NCBI RefSeq assembly: GCF_000003815.2
Contig: NC_049980.1
Span: 29,062,621-29,089,727 of the forward strand
Direction of reading: 5' to 3'
From: Branchiostoma floridae
Taxonomy: Eukaryota; Chordata; Leptocardii; Amphioxiformes; Branchiostomatidae
DNA: 27,107 bases
Shown one piece after another: positions 11,890 to 22,396 of the stretch (the first letter of the stretch is position 1; each line of letters begins with the position of its first letter). The notes beneath the pieces are model-generated. The model did no database searches. It was not told the DNA's origin and saw only the letters and a list, made by a program, of their open reading frames with translations. The translations under genes and the position numbers were made by a program.

Positions 11890-12085
11890 TAAATTTTAGT
11901 TAGTCAGGCATAAGTGTTAGCTTTACCTGCTTTTATTGCAACAACTATTTTATTCTATTACTGTATATACATGTTCATCTTGTATTGTATATTTATATGT
12001 CTGTGGTCACGATACCAGCCATGCTGCCTAGTGGTCACAGTGTATTGTCTTGTTACAACCTGAATAAAGAAAGAAAGAATTTACG
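11890..12085 (+). mobile_element. Possible LINE 3' tail
   Basis: The segment ends gttacaacctgaataaagaa followed by GAAA repeats (12053-12079), the typical tail of CR1/L2-like non-LTR elements in invertebrate deuterostomes. The upstream part is AT-rich and non-coding. No reverse-transcriptase frame is visible, so this would be a 5'-truncated copy. Confidence 0.4.
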
Positions 12086-12575
12086 GTGAAGCTAGCTTAA
12101 TTATTTTACGCCATAGACGTCAAATTAAGAAAAAGCAGTCTAACACAGCACGTAAATCGTTGCTGTGGAGCATGTACGGTCTCAGATGTTGACGAACGTT
12201 GCATGTTTAAGAATTGAACGTAAACGGCTTCACCATTCGTTATTTGGTATGTGTACATTTATCACCTCTTATCATCATGATTATCATGTTTTCCAAACTG
12301 CACTTGCAGCTGACTAGTCCGCATCTATTCCCCCAAACCTGACGCACCTTATGCTTTATATGAATTAATTGGTCGGCCTTTTGCAGCATAAGAGCTGCGA
12401 CCGATGCCAATTACAAGTCAAGAGAAATACTTAAAGAGAATATCACAAGGAAAGTAGGCAGCGTCGCTTAAAAACCTCGGGGTAAACGCAAGCCCATGAC
12501 GTAGATCACGCTTCCGTGTTACTTGTAGTTACTGTTTCGCCATGTTAATTTGTTCTTCGTGTGGGAGGTGATGTA

Positions 12576-12862
12576 CCAATCAAAGCCCTTTAGAGACATA
12601 TATGGCTTCGTTTGCGCATTGTGATTGGCAGGTCTTTTATATTTGTTGGCTTTAAGCCAGTCAAATGAAAGGATGCGAAAGCAGTTTAATGCTGACTGGC
12701 TCATTGTAGGCAGAAGTTGAAACGCGTGTATAAGCTCTGAGAGGATACCGCATCGCGACAAGGAGCTTCATTTTTCAACGACATTGTCCTGAACTCTTTC
12801 AGCTCCAACATTACCAGTACCTAGTAAGTTACCGGCAGTTCCCTCGGATCATCTTAACCACA
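12576..12862 (+). promoter_or_regulatory. Putative GPCR promoter and 5' UTR
   Basis: A CCAAT box lies at 12576-12580, an inverted one (ATTGG) at 12624-12628, and a weak TATA-like tataag at 12729-12734. Any start site would then be near 12760. The start codon context accacaATGa has the purine at -3. All calls are by motif only. 12086-12570 holds nothing recognisable. Confidence 0.3.
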
Positions 12863-14002
12863 ATGAGAATCCCCGACGATGTTACGATTGGCAACTGGAG
12901 CAGCACGAATGAAACGGACTACGTCCTGATGTCGCAGGTGGTCTCGGACCCCCTCACGACTATCGTGGGCCCTGTGCTGTACGGCACAGTAACGACGGTG
13001 GGTCTTCTCGGCAACTTGCTGGTGATCTACGTGCTGTTGGGACACACGAGAGTGAAGGACGCTACGAAGTACTACATCCTGAACCTGTCCTTTGCCGACA
13101 CGCTCTTCATGCTCGGTATACCGTTCATCTCCGCCTCGGCAGCCATAGGGAGGTGGGTGTTCGGGAGAGCCATGTGCAAGATTGTCTTGTCCATGGACGC
13201 CATCAACATGTTCACCACGGTGTTCAACATGGCCGTGTTGAGCGTGGACCGCTACCTGGCCATCGTCCGTGCCTCCAGCCACCCCCATCTCCGCCAGCCG
13301 AAGGTAGCGGTCGCCGTCAGCCTATCCGTGTGGTTAGCAGCCATCGTACTGGCCATCCCCGTCATGACGGTCAGCGATACCGTCATGCTGATGAACGGAG
13401 ACTACGTATGCATGCTCGACTGGCCCGCTGACAATGTCATGTTGTGGTACGAGGCCTTCATTTCTTACACCTTTGCCATGGGTTTCGTTGCCCCTCTGTC
13501 AGTGATCAGCGTGTCCTATGTGATGGTGATCCGTCACCTCAGGCGCAACACGTCCACTCACGCCGCGGTGGCCAGGGCCTCTGCCGGCGTGCGGAACAAA
13601 GTGACCAAGACGGTGAGCGCCATCGTGGTGACGTTCGTGGTCTGCTGGCTGCCGTTCCACGTGTGTCAGCTCCTGAACCTGATCACAGACCTGCCGCTGA
13701 AGCCGATGCTGGCGGTGTCTCACGTCGCCATGGTCATGTCCTACGCCAACAGCTGCGTCAACCCCATCCTGTACGTCTTCATGAGCCAGAAGTTTCGGAA
13801 GAGCGTGCGGAACGCGCTGCGTTTGAGTCGGAAAAAGGCCGGTCTTGATCTGAGGGGTTACAACCAGAACAAGGACACGGCAGTCGCAAGACAACGGCGG
13901 CAAATAGATGCGTTCTTCGAGGAGGAAATATGTGAGGTAAAGTTTGCAACAGTTGAATCTGTGTCTCCCCAAGGAGTTGTCGTGTATGTAACATCGGTAT
14001 AG
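12863..14002 (+). CDS. Somatostatin-receptor-like class A GPCR, intronless
   Basis: A complete 379-residue rhodopsin-family receptor. N-glycosylation sites are Asn11 (NWS) and Asn16 (NET). Seven membrane segments lie at about 35-59, 70-95, 105-127, 148-170, 197-223, 250-274 and 281-304. A disulphide Cys105-Cys183 is predicted. Asp112 is at the amine/peptide-contact position of TM3, DRY is at 129-131, CWLPF at 261-265 and NPILY at 300-304. YANSCVNPILY closely follows the somatostatin receptor signature in TM7, and ILNLSFADTLFMLGIPF and SVDRYLAIV also fit the somatostatin/allatostatin-C/opioid clade. It probably couples to Gi for a peptide ligand; the ligand is not determinable here. The C-terminus YVTSV fits a class I PDZ ligand, as in SSTR2 (TSI). 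It is complete from Met to stop within one exon, with no break. Confidence 0.9.
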   Translation: MRIPDDVTIGNWSSTNETDYVLMSQVVSDPLTTIVGPVLYGTVTTVGLLGNLLVIYVLLGHTRVKDATKYYILNLSFADTLFMLGIPFISASAAIGRWVFGRAMCKIVLSMDAINMFTTVFNMAVLSVDRYLAIVRASSHPHLRQPKVAVAVSLSVWLAAIVLAIPVMTVSDTVMLMNGDYVCMLDWPADNVMLWYEAFISYTFAMGFVAPLSVISVSYVMVIRHLRRNTSTHAAVARASAGVRNKVTKTVSAIVVTFVVCWLPFHVCQLLNLITDLPLKPMLAVSHVAMVMSYANSCVNPILYVFMSQKFRKSVRNALRLSRKKAGLDLRGYNQNKDTAVARQRRQIDAFFEEEICEVKFATVESVSPQGVVVYVTSV

Positions 14003-14280
14003 GACATTGGAGAGATAGAAAGAAGATGACGCATGTTGGTACGATTTAGATGATCCTACTTCAGGTTGTTCTACCCAAAGACTTGTGAATATGTGGTTTG
14101 ATTTGTAAACTGTTCGGCCATTTGATATTTTAGGGTTTATCTGATCATTGATGTTGGATATGTTATTCTTTCTTATAAATATTACCTTCGATAATTGCAT
14201 CATAAAACGTTTGCTGGCCTCTGACAGCAACTCATTTTTCTACAGCTGTTATGGTCTGTGGTAAGATAGCTCTTTAAAAG

Positions 14281-14321
<41 letters not shown>

Positions 14322-14520
14322 GAGTTCTTTTGTGAATGTATGTATATATAGATAGGTACCATCTCCATATGGTTCATGTAAGTATATATAATTACGTGAG
14401 GAACTGTGGTGTGTTTAATATATAGTGTTGCAAAGGAAATTACTAATGTTGGCAGTCAAAGCTTGATTTTATGTTGTTTGTTGCACATCGGCAGAGCCAA
14501 ATAAATACACTTCTGTGAAT
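14003..14520 (+). other. Probable GPCR 3' UTR with (AT)n microsatellite
   Basis: An AT dinucleotide run occupies about 14285-14315. An AATAAA at 14500-14505 is a suitable poly(A) signal about 500 bp after the stop. No other feature is seen. Confidence 0.5.
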
Positions 14521-14612
14521 TTAAAACATACATCGTACTAGATCTATTCGTGTACATGTCACAGCATGTTGCCATTGTTAAGTGTCTCCTGGAGCTAGGT
14601 AGGAAGATGATT

Positions 14613-15705
14613 CACTTCCTACTTCCTCTTCCACCAAGCAAATCCCGTTATAAAAAGAAAAAAAAATTAATTAAGGTGTCCTAGTTAGGACCTAAAATCT
14701 CAACGCATTTGTAAGTCTAGAATATATGTGCAAGGGGGTGTTTTGGGGGATATTCGGATATTTGTTATAGCATTTATGCGGAGTAATGTCTAAGAAGCCA
14801 CGCGAAAAAATAAAAATACATCAATGTTGCCGTTATCATCGAGTGTCTAAAACCGCGATGCTGACCTTTTCTACCTCCGGAAGGAACGAGACAGTGTATA
14901 TCCTGTTATTCGTAGAACGGAACTCAAGAAATGTACAAAACATGCTGTTGGTTACCTCCACTTCCTGCATCCTCTTCCTCCAAGCAAATACGGTTATAAA
15001 AAGAAAAAAATGATTAAGGTATCCTAGTTAGACCTAATATCTCAACGCATCTGTAATTCTATAATACTAGATAGTGTACAAGTGGGTGTTTTTTTGGGGG
15101 CGGGAGTATTCGGGGCTTTAGCATTTGTGCGGAGTACTATTATTGCATCACAGTCCACACTAGGTGTCATCACTTCTACAAGGTGTTTTGGAATCATGGA
15201 AAATAGCACAGAAAGATGTACTAGGAGATGGGGTGGAATAATTCCATCAATAAAGCTGGCCGCACACACTATCAACTACCATGGGCCAAATTTTGTTGAT
15301 GCCTAAAAAATTTCAAAATAGTTCAATTCTTTTTTTGTCCGAAAATTTACCCTATTGTTACCGGCCATTCTTTAATAATACGGATACTTAAAATACATTC
15401 ACCAGCAATTGCATTGTTGCATTTATCTATTGACTACTTTTGCTGTATAACCATTTTACATAGGGAGAACAGGAAGAATTTTCTTAATAAGACAGCCCGC
15501 ACCTTAAGGGTACAATGTGCTGGATTACAAAGGCTGAGATCTAAGAAGCCACGCGACAAAAATGAAATACATCAATGTTACCGCTTATCATCGAGTTTCT
15601 GAAACCATGATACTGACCTTTTCTACCCCCGGAAGGCACAATTATATCCTGTTATTCGTACAGAACTCAAGAGTTGTGCAAATCATGCCGTTGGTTACCT
15701 CCACC
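14613..15705 (+). repeat. Tandem repeat A-B-A'-B' interrupted by about 400 bp
   Basis: Block A (14613-14788) recurs as A' (14959-15137). Block B (14789-14958, from tctaagaagccacgcg to ggttacctcca) recurs at 15540-15705. The original unit was therefore about 346 bp, and the second copy is split by 15138-15539. The inserted stretch has no recognised gene. Confidence 0.7.
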
Positions 15706-16084
15706 AATTAGGAAAGATAAGAAGAAGGATCGAACCTGGGCTTGAATCATTTTCCCTCAGGAAATTTCTGTACTGACGTTTTCCAGGATATGGAAAACTC
15801 ATTTAACATCTTGAAACACCCTTGTTACTGTGTGTGTGTAGGAAACAGACCCGTAGGGCGCGTTTCAAACCTGTAGTGTACGTACGTGTATTTTTTTTCT
15901 TTCACCTCCGTAGTTAACAGCCGATCTTTCTGCTGAACGTTGCACGTACCTCGACAGACCTGAATGAATTGATTTCCGATTTATAACGCCCTGCATACGA
16001 GATATATTTATGTACAAGTCACAGCATGTGGTCCACCCTAGCTAGGAGCGCGGACGCCCCCATCGTTCCCACGATAGCCTCTAG
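15706..16084. other. No recognisable feature
   Basis: Nothing identifiable apart from a word (tacaagtcacagcatgtgg, about 16013-16031) that is related to one near 14552-14572, suggesting wider spread of the local repeat family. Confidence 0.4.
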
Positions 16085-16111
16085 TATACGGCCATCACTT
16101 TCAATCGCGCC
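16085..16111 (+). other. Possible 5S rRNA 5'-end fragment
   Basis: The segment tatacggccatcactttcaa followed by tcgcgcc resembles the 5' third of eukaryotic 5S rRNA (tacggccat, 10-11 bases, cgcgcc). The similarity stops afterwards. It is in opposite orientation to the longer 5S-like sequence 150 bp away. Confidence 0.3.
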
Positions 16112-16266
16112 AAGGAGTTTAATACATGTACATCTGGTGTATTACTTGATGCCATTAGGTACCTAAAGTGTGAGTATTAAATAAGGCTGATGCGTGCTCG
16201 AGGCGCCTCCTCCCCACAAGCGTTTTGCATCCCTTCCGAAAGACGATTTCGTGGAATTTGTGCTCG

Positions 16267-16394
16267 GGCATCCGGTCGTCCTTCAATGGGTGGTCTCGTC
16301 TCCCATCCATGTACTGACCGGACTGCACGATGCTTAACTTCCGAGATCGAGGGATATGGAAACTCTTTCTACCGCTATCGTCTACCCGGATGCC
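16267..16394 (-). ncRNA. 5S rRNA-like sequence (128 nt) with intact internal promoter boxes
   Basis: On the minus strand gatctcggaagttaagca (plus 16331-16348) is identical to the eukaryotic 5S box A region. ggtcagtacatggatgggag (plus 16300-16319) matches box C with two changes. The ends pair perfectly over 9 bp (GGCATCCGG with CCGGATGCC), and an ACGAT/ATCGT stem sits where 5S helix II belongs. The length (128 against 120 nt) and the positions of the boxes (nt about 47-64 and 76-95) agree with 5S rRNA, but the helix I sequence is unlike ordinary 5S. No TTTT terminator follows directly. It may be a 5S-derived SINE head (SINE3 type), a divergent 5S gene or a pseudogene. Confidence 0.6.
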
Positions 16395-17860
16395 GGGGGA
16401 TCGCGTTATCATGCTGATAACACGGTCCTTGTTTTCCAGGTTTCTTACAACCCTTTCCTCATGCGGATATCATTCAAACAGAGATATAGAATCTCAAATT
16501 TACAGAATTCAGAAGAAAAATTGATACTATTTGGAAGGTACTAACTAAGGTCTTTATTTGAACATCAGCGCAATGCAATGCATCCCTGTCCACACTGAGT
16601 ATGAAGTTACCCGTTGACGTCCAGACATGTACTATCTGAAGACATAAAAGAGCATGTGTATCTTAAGCGCACTTCCAAAGGCCGATTGCCAAACCGTCCA
16701 GAATGCGGCATCATTCTGTCTTGCACACATTAGGCTGAAGTGGACTCTTAAAACCTTTCACATCTCTATGACCAGTACTTCCGTCACTGTTTTGGGGTGT
16801 TACAAGATGTCTGTCAACAGCGGCATTGTTTGGTGATAACACGAGGAGTCTTCTGTAGTTATATATCCCCGGGCAAGAAATTGGATATCCCATTTGTTTT
16901 GTAAGTTTTATTGTAAGCTTCTGAAATGCCCCATGTTCCACAATGTCCAATATCTCGCCACAACTGTCTGTAGTTGAGTAGCTTAGACAGAGATGTATGA
17001 CTTGCAAATGATGCAAACTAGTAGTCTGGAGTCCAGCCTTGTTCCAGCTTTAGTCCGCTCATTTTGAGGGCTGTCCGCCGTCAAACTAGACAAATGAGGT
17101 CTAGAGTACCAATCTTTGCACCTGACCTGCAACAGCCAACACGTGTTGTTGAAATGAAGAATTGTCCAGACGTTTCTCCATCGATTGGACCCCTAAAATT
17201 CCTGTCATGCCGTGTATTTGGAACCCGCATTCTCCACTGACTTGCGACGGATCGGAGCCTGCGACGCGGCGACCTCTATTTCATGGAACTACAGGCCAAG
17301 GAGATGCTGAGAACTTACGGGCTGCTCAGACTGAGAAGCAGACCAAGACTGCAAGAGGAAAGAAAGCAGGTCAAAACTTTTGCTCGTTGATCTCCAAAAT
17401 AGTTAGAAATAGCCCCTGATCTCTACGACGTGTTCACCTTTTGACATGCAAATCAGACAGATATGAGAGGTCATCAGCCCCTGCGCTCTATCAGGTGTGA
17501 TGTCAAGACTTCACCTGTCCCATTTTTTTTTCACATGTCATAGTCATACGTCTTTCCCCATCTATACCCTTTGTTTGCACTAGTCTTAACACTTTGCGCA
17601 GCTGCTAATAATCCGCTTTTTCTGCGGGCTAAGCAGTACCAAAGATGATGCTGATGATGAAGACGTCCCGACCGAAAGGTATGCAATGCATTCTGCTAAC
17701 TGGTGCGCGGTCCAAGCTTCATAGCCTTGATGAGTTCTGCTTAACTCTCTCTTTAAACCATACCTACATAGCAACAGTTACGTGTTTCTTTGCTGAGAGA
17801 TTATGTCATGGACTGTTCAACACATAACCTTTATCGCAACAAGGAGGTTATATAAGTATA
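16395..17860. other. No gene recognised
   Basis: The open frames here (for example minus 16711-17016) lack recognisable domains or splice partners. 17030-17055 (gtccagccttgttccagctt, then tagtc) is related to the arm of the foldback element at 26132-26207, so it is probably a decayed copy of that family. Confidence 0.4.
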
Positions 17861-17898
17861 TTGCGATGAAGGAGGTTATATAACCTCCTTGATCGCAA
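17861..17898. repeat. Near-perfect 19-bp-arm palindrome
   Basis: ttgcgatgaaggaggttat is followed directly by its reverse complement with one mismatch; the central 18 bases (ggaggttatataacctcc) are perfect. A further direct copy of the arm lies just upstream (17833-17854). 17899-18601 shows nothing else. Confidence 0.8.
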
Positions 17899-18601
17899 TG
17901 ATGGATGTATTAAACTATTGTAAATTTCATAATGTCAAATAATTATATCTTTCTAGTTTTGTAATTTGAAATAATATTTTGAGAAAGATTTTAGGAATTG
18001 TAAAGTAGCGATGATTCAAATCATAAAGAAGTCTGTCAAATGCTGTTAGGTTTCTTGATGATGATGATGGTAACTTGTAAGCTGGACCCTGTGTGACATG
18101 CTACGACTCTCTATGTCCTAGTCTATCAGCAATAGTTGATAGACCACGACCGTACTTCATATAAACACCAATATGACCTCCGATAAATTGAATTAGCAGA
18201 ATATCTTTTAATTAATTTGACGCCATAATGATTATGATTTGAATTCCCCAGTGACCGTGGTGGGTAATTGAATCAAGCAACATCATCTTCATGTGTTTTG
18301 CAGACGTACGCTGCAATCCAACATGGCGCAGATTGAGTCAAATGAAAATTACTGTATATAATACTAGAAAGGCCGACATTTGCTTAAGAGCAAATACAGC
18401 ATATTTCAGCCATACCCCTTCCCACGCAACATTGGACTGTTCCAAATCACCCCTGCGCAAAAATGGAACATCCTCTTAACAATACATTATCCCCCAAAGT
18501 GGACTGGTATTGTGAATTGACTCCAGGTAAAAACAGAGCTTGCTTCTATTTTTCAGAAAATGACAATAATCACACCTTCCATTCAGAAAATTTTCATCAT
18601 G

Positions 18602-18650
18602 ACTGAAAATTGTTGAATGACTTCATGTAATGTCATTAACAATTTTCAGT
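18602..18650. repeat. Stem-loop, about 19-20 bp arms
   Basis: actgaaaattgttgaatgac (18602-18621) pairs with gtcattaacaattttcagt (18632-18650) with a single bulged base and a loop of about 10. 18651-19230 contains only a short imperfect direct repeat (ggccactatagacag / ggtcactatagagaa, about 19059-19090). Confidence 0.75.
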
Positions 18651-19593
18651 ACGATAACTAGGTGTAAGTTTAAAAAAGTATAAGCTCCTTGTGATGTGGG
18701 TACATTTATTATTGCAATGAACTTTTTTTATTCAAGTAGGGCATACGATTTAATAATTATCAAGCAGGTGCAGGTACTGTAGGAGCGTTTGTTTTCTTCA
18801 AGCTGTAAAACTGTTAAACTGTTTTACTTTGTATGCAATCAACCATCGAGCCTATTCTTATTTTAGTTTAACAACTTCCTGCCAGACCCGGAAGATACGA
18901 TTGAACCTTGTTCGAGGATTTATTTTCGTCTGTCTGGTCAGTCTGTTCATACCCTGGCGCTGAGAGTGTTTTATTGGGCTGAAACTCTGGCAGTTTAAAG
19001 TTACTTACAATTTAAATGTTCAAAGTTTATGCCAAACAACAACAGCACTAGGAAATGTGGCCACTATAGACAGGTGGTCACTATAGAGAAAATGCTGATC
19101 TATTGACTAGGAGCCATACGTTACACATGATTTCAGTACACTGATCATTAATCATATAAACATTGCACAGGTAAGCCAATTGTTTAGATGTACAATTAAG
19201 TTCAAATAATTCTGAAGAGAAATATTGATGAGAAAATAATCATTCTCGCCACTGTCTAACTTATAATTACGTATCAAAACTAAACGCAGATTTTCTAACT
19301 AACGCACCTTTCGCCGACTTCATCATAGGACCGCCGGCTATCAATCAAACACGGCTGTTGATTAGACTTAGAGTTTCAAACAGTCATGTGCTGTGTGCCA
19401 GTTGACAGCGAACTTCATGCTACGTGATGTTTTACATTGCTTGGACCTTCTTTCCTACAGCGGTGCTTCTACAAAATATTTAGACTGTAACACTGAGTTT
19501 TATAGAATAGAATTTGACGCAGAACAGCGTTTTTTGCTGGGTATTTTTTTTTAAACATGTCCGTGGGAATATCAGCGAGGCGGCGACGTAGGG

Positions 19594-20670
19594 ATATCAG
19601 ACCGTCAACAAAAGTCGCACGGCGGCTAACGGCGCAGCGAAGATACTAGCGCTATAAATAAGCGCTTCAACTAAGGATGGCAACCCGTACAATATTTTTG
19701 TATACTGTTGAGCTAAGTAAAGTTTGTTGTTTATGAGGTTTTAGTTGTCTTTGAAGCTTTGACCCGAAATATTTTAAAGTCAAACTGCTGAAGAGAAGTA
19801 AGTGACTGCTACGATTATCGTAGATATGGCCCTAAAAAAACTGATAAAAGAAGCCTTCTCAATAGCCTAAAATGCAAGAGCTTCCGGGGGGGGGCTTCGC
19901 CCACCTGGGTCCCCCCCACAGTGGCCCTGCCCCTGGACCCCGCCAGGGACATTCGGCGGCCCCCGGACCCCTGTCCGACGCTTTGAAAAAATCCTGGCGA
20001 GAAGTCTGTACGGCCTGAGTCTTCAAGTTAACGTATTGTGTGGTCCCGCTTATGAATATTAATTAGCCTTCGCTTTCCTCTTCGCTGATTGGCTGAACCA
20101 TTAATTGAATTAACTCTTCCTGCCGGCTAGACGCAGGTGCAGATGTCGGCTCTGTGGGGTGAACGTCCGAAAGGTCACGGCATGGAGAACGAAAGAAAAC
20201 CAATTTCCCCTAAAAAAGTGCTGTAATTAAGCCTTTTACAGTACTTTATGCCAAAAATTTTACTTGGATCATTTTACCAACTATATTATGCCTATCTATA
20301 CCAAATGTTACTCATACCAGGGTACAGGGGTGCAAAATATACCGTTATAAGACCGTCAACAACAGTCGCACGGAGCTAACAGCGCAGCGAAAATACCATC
20401 GCTAGCGTTTCAACTTCGGATAACAAGTTATAAGTACTGTTGCACTCAGTAACGTTAAAGTTTGTTTTTAGTTGCCTTTGACGGTTTGACCTGAAACAGT
20501 GTTACGCTAAACTCCTGAAGAGAAGTTAAGTGACTGCTGCGATTATCATAGATATGCCCCTAAGAACTGATACAATATAAAGCCTTCTGAATAGTCTAAA
20601 ATGCGAGAGCCTTAGGCGGGCTTTGCTCCCCCTGGCGGGAACACTGCTATATACGGGATCATGAGGCTCC
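19594..20670 (+). repeat. Two copies of a complex repeat block, first with a G/C-rich insert
   Basis: The block beginning gaccgtcaacaaaagtcgca (19600) recurs at 20351. Both copies continue through gcgcagcgaa, the ctgaagagaagt segment and gactgct.cgattatc. Each is followed by the conserved head of the core-repeat family (20051 and 20674). The first copy carries a G/C-rich stretch at 19884-19975 that is mostly absent from the second. A related leader (tacgtatcaaaactaaacgc) occurs at 19270 and again near 21709. Confidence 0.7.
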
Positions 20671-20673
20671 GCT

Positions 20674-21680
20674 TATGAATATTAATTAGCCTTTGGCCTC
20701 CTCTTCGCTGATTGGCTAGGTCTTTGATTCAATTAACTCTCCGGCTGACGCGCACAGGTGTGGCTCTGTGCGGGGTCACGGAAGGTCACGTCAGGAGGCC
20801 AAAAGAAAACAAATTTCCCCTCAGAAAAGTGCCAAAATTAATCATTTTAAAGTTGTTTATGTCAAAAATTTTACTTGAATCTTGTTACCAAGTATCTAAT
20901 GCCTATCTATACCAAATTTCAGGTCATTTAATTGTAATACCAGGGTACAGGAGCCAAAAGTGTCCTTTTTTGGTCAAAAATTGGCCAAAAATCGCAAAAA
21001 TAAGCATTTTGTTGCACTGTACACCAAAAGTGTTATTGAATTTATATGAAGGGATTATCAAGGCACATCTGTGTCAAATTTCAGCTCATTCGGTTGCAAT
21101 ACCAAGGTACAGGAACCAAAAGTGTCCTTTTTTGGTCAAAAATTGGTCAAAAAATCGCAAAAATAAGCATTTTGTTGTACTGTACACCAAAAGTGTTCTT
21201 AAATTTATATGGGGGCATTATCAAGGCACATCTCTGTCAAATTTCAGCTCATTTGGTTGTAATACCAGGGTACAGGGGCCAAAAGTGTCCTTTTTTGGTC
21301 AAAAATTGGTCAAAAAATCGCAAAAATAAGCATTTTGTTGTACTGTACACCAAAACTGATATTGAATCTATATGGGGGACTTATCAAGGCACATCTGTGC
21401 CAAATTGCAGCTCATTCGGTTATAATACCAGGGTACAGGGGGCCCAAATATACAGTTTTGGTCTTAAGATGACCAAAAAACCTTAATAAAATCATTTAAG
21501 AGACAGATATGGAAAAAATGAAAAAAACGCCCGAGGGTATTGGCCCACTCTACCCTTGTGCCAAATTTCAAGTCATTCGGTTGAGGAACAACGGAGATAC
21601 CGTGTTCTGAAGATTTGACAGGAGAAAGAAACATTACGAATACAATATATTTCACCATACCTATGGTATGGCTGAAATAT
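20674..21680 (+). mobile_element. Non-autonomous repeat element with four core units
   Basis: The element has a conserved head (from tatgaatattaattagc), then four core units whose boundaries (ccaaatttcag.tcatt) fall at 20912, 21074, 21237, 21400 and 21561, a period of 161-163 bp. Next come a gacaggagaaagaaac segment and a terminal hairpin (atatttcaccatac...gtatggctgaaatat, 21647-21680). It does not encode a protein: the frame changes between units. The layout resembles pearl/DINE-type non-autonomous Helentrons, which is an inference from architecture. Confidence 0.6.
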
Positions 21681-21727
21681 AATAATCAATTTCGCCACTG
21701 TCAAACCTACGTATCAAAACTAAACGC

Positions 21728-22395
21728 AAACTGGCCATTTTTCCCGCGTTTTCCGCCAAGTAACATTTTCTCAAATGTCTCAACTAACCCTACCAAAGTT
21801 AACTCTGCCGAAAATGATTGATATCGCCATGCGGAATGTTGATTAATTCAACGACAAAGACTTGTATTCTAACGTTCAATGCATGCGTACCGTCCGCTAC
21901 CTCTCAAATGACCCTGTCTGAACTCTAAATCCTCGCAAACTACAATTTTAAACCGGGCAAAGGGTGACACACACATGTATGACCACTGTAAGGCTGTAAT
22001 ATGCATGTGTTTCTGTCTGTATATACGGCATTGGAAGCCAGCTTATGGATATTAATTAGCATTCGTCTTCCTTGGCGCTGATTGGCTGGCTCTTTAAATT
22101 CAATTATCTCTTGTTTAAACCCAGACTGCGCAGGTGTGAGGGGTCACTGGAGTTCACGGCAGGAGGCCGAAAAGAAAACCAATTTCTCCTCAGAAAAGTG
22201 CTGAAATTATGCATTTTAAAGTAGTTTATGCCAAACATTTTACTTGTATCATTTTACCAACTATCTAATGCCTATCTACGCCAAATTTCAGGTCATTCCA
22301 TTGTAATACCAGGTACAGTGGGCCAAAATATACCGTTTTGGTCAGAAGATAACCTTTAAACATCAATAAAATCATTTTAGAGGCAGATATGAAAA
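21728..22395 (+). repeat. First unit of a 665-bp tandem duplication, truncated element copy
   Basis: A leader from actggccatttttcccgcgt (21730) is followed by the same head (22044) and part of one core unit (boundary at 22281). The core breaks off after gatatgaaaaaaatg, where the next unit begins. Bases 21843-22066 are identical to 22508-22731. Confidence 0.75.
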
Positions 22396-22396
22396 A

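Noticed and set aside
13499-14230. Long minus-strand frame (243 residues) over the GPCR
   Set aside because: A shadow of the GPCR coding sequence with no domain and low-complexity composition.
15042-15306. Overlapping plus and minus frames that look protein-like
   Set aside because: They span the boundary of the A' repeat and the inserted stretch and have no recognisable motif; treated as chance.
16711-17016. Minus-strand frame of 101 residues
   Set aside because: No recognisable domain, no splice partners and no repeat copies in the window.
17588-17606. U4 snRNA start (ctttgcgcag)
   Set aside because: The match ends after about 10 bases; no Sm site or stem-loops follow.
20712-21329. Open frame of 205 residues with repeated motifs
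   Set aside because: It follows the 161-163 bp core repeats. Because the period is not always a multiple of three, the units are read in different frames, so it is an accidental frame in a repeat element.
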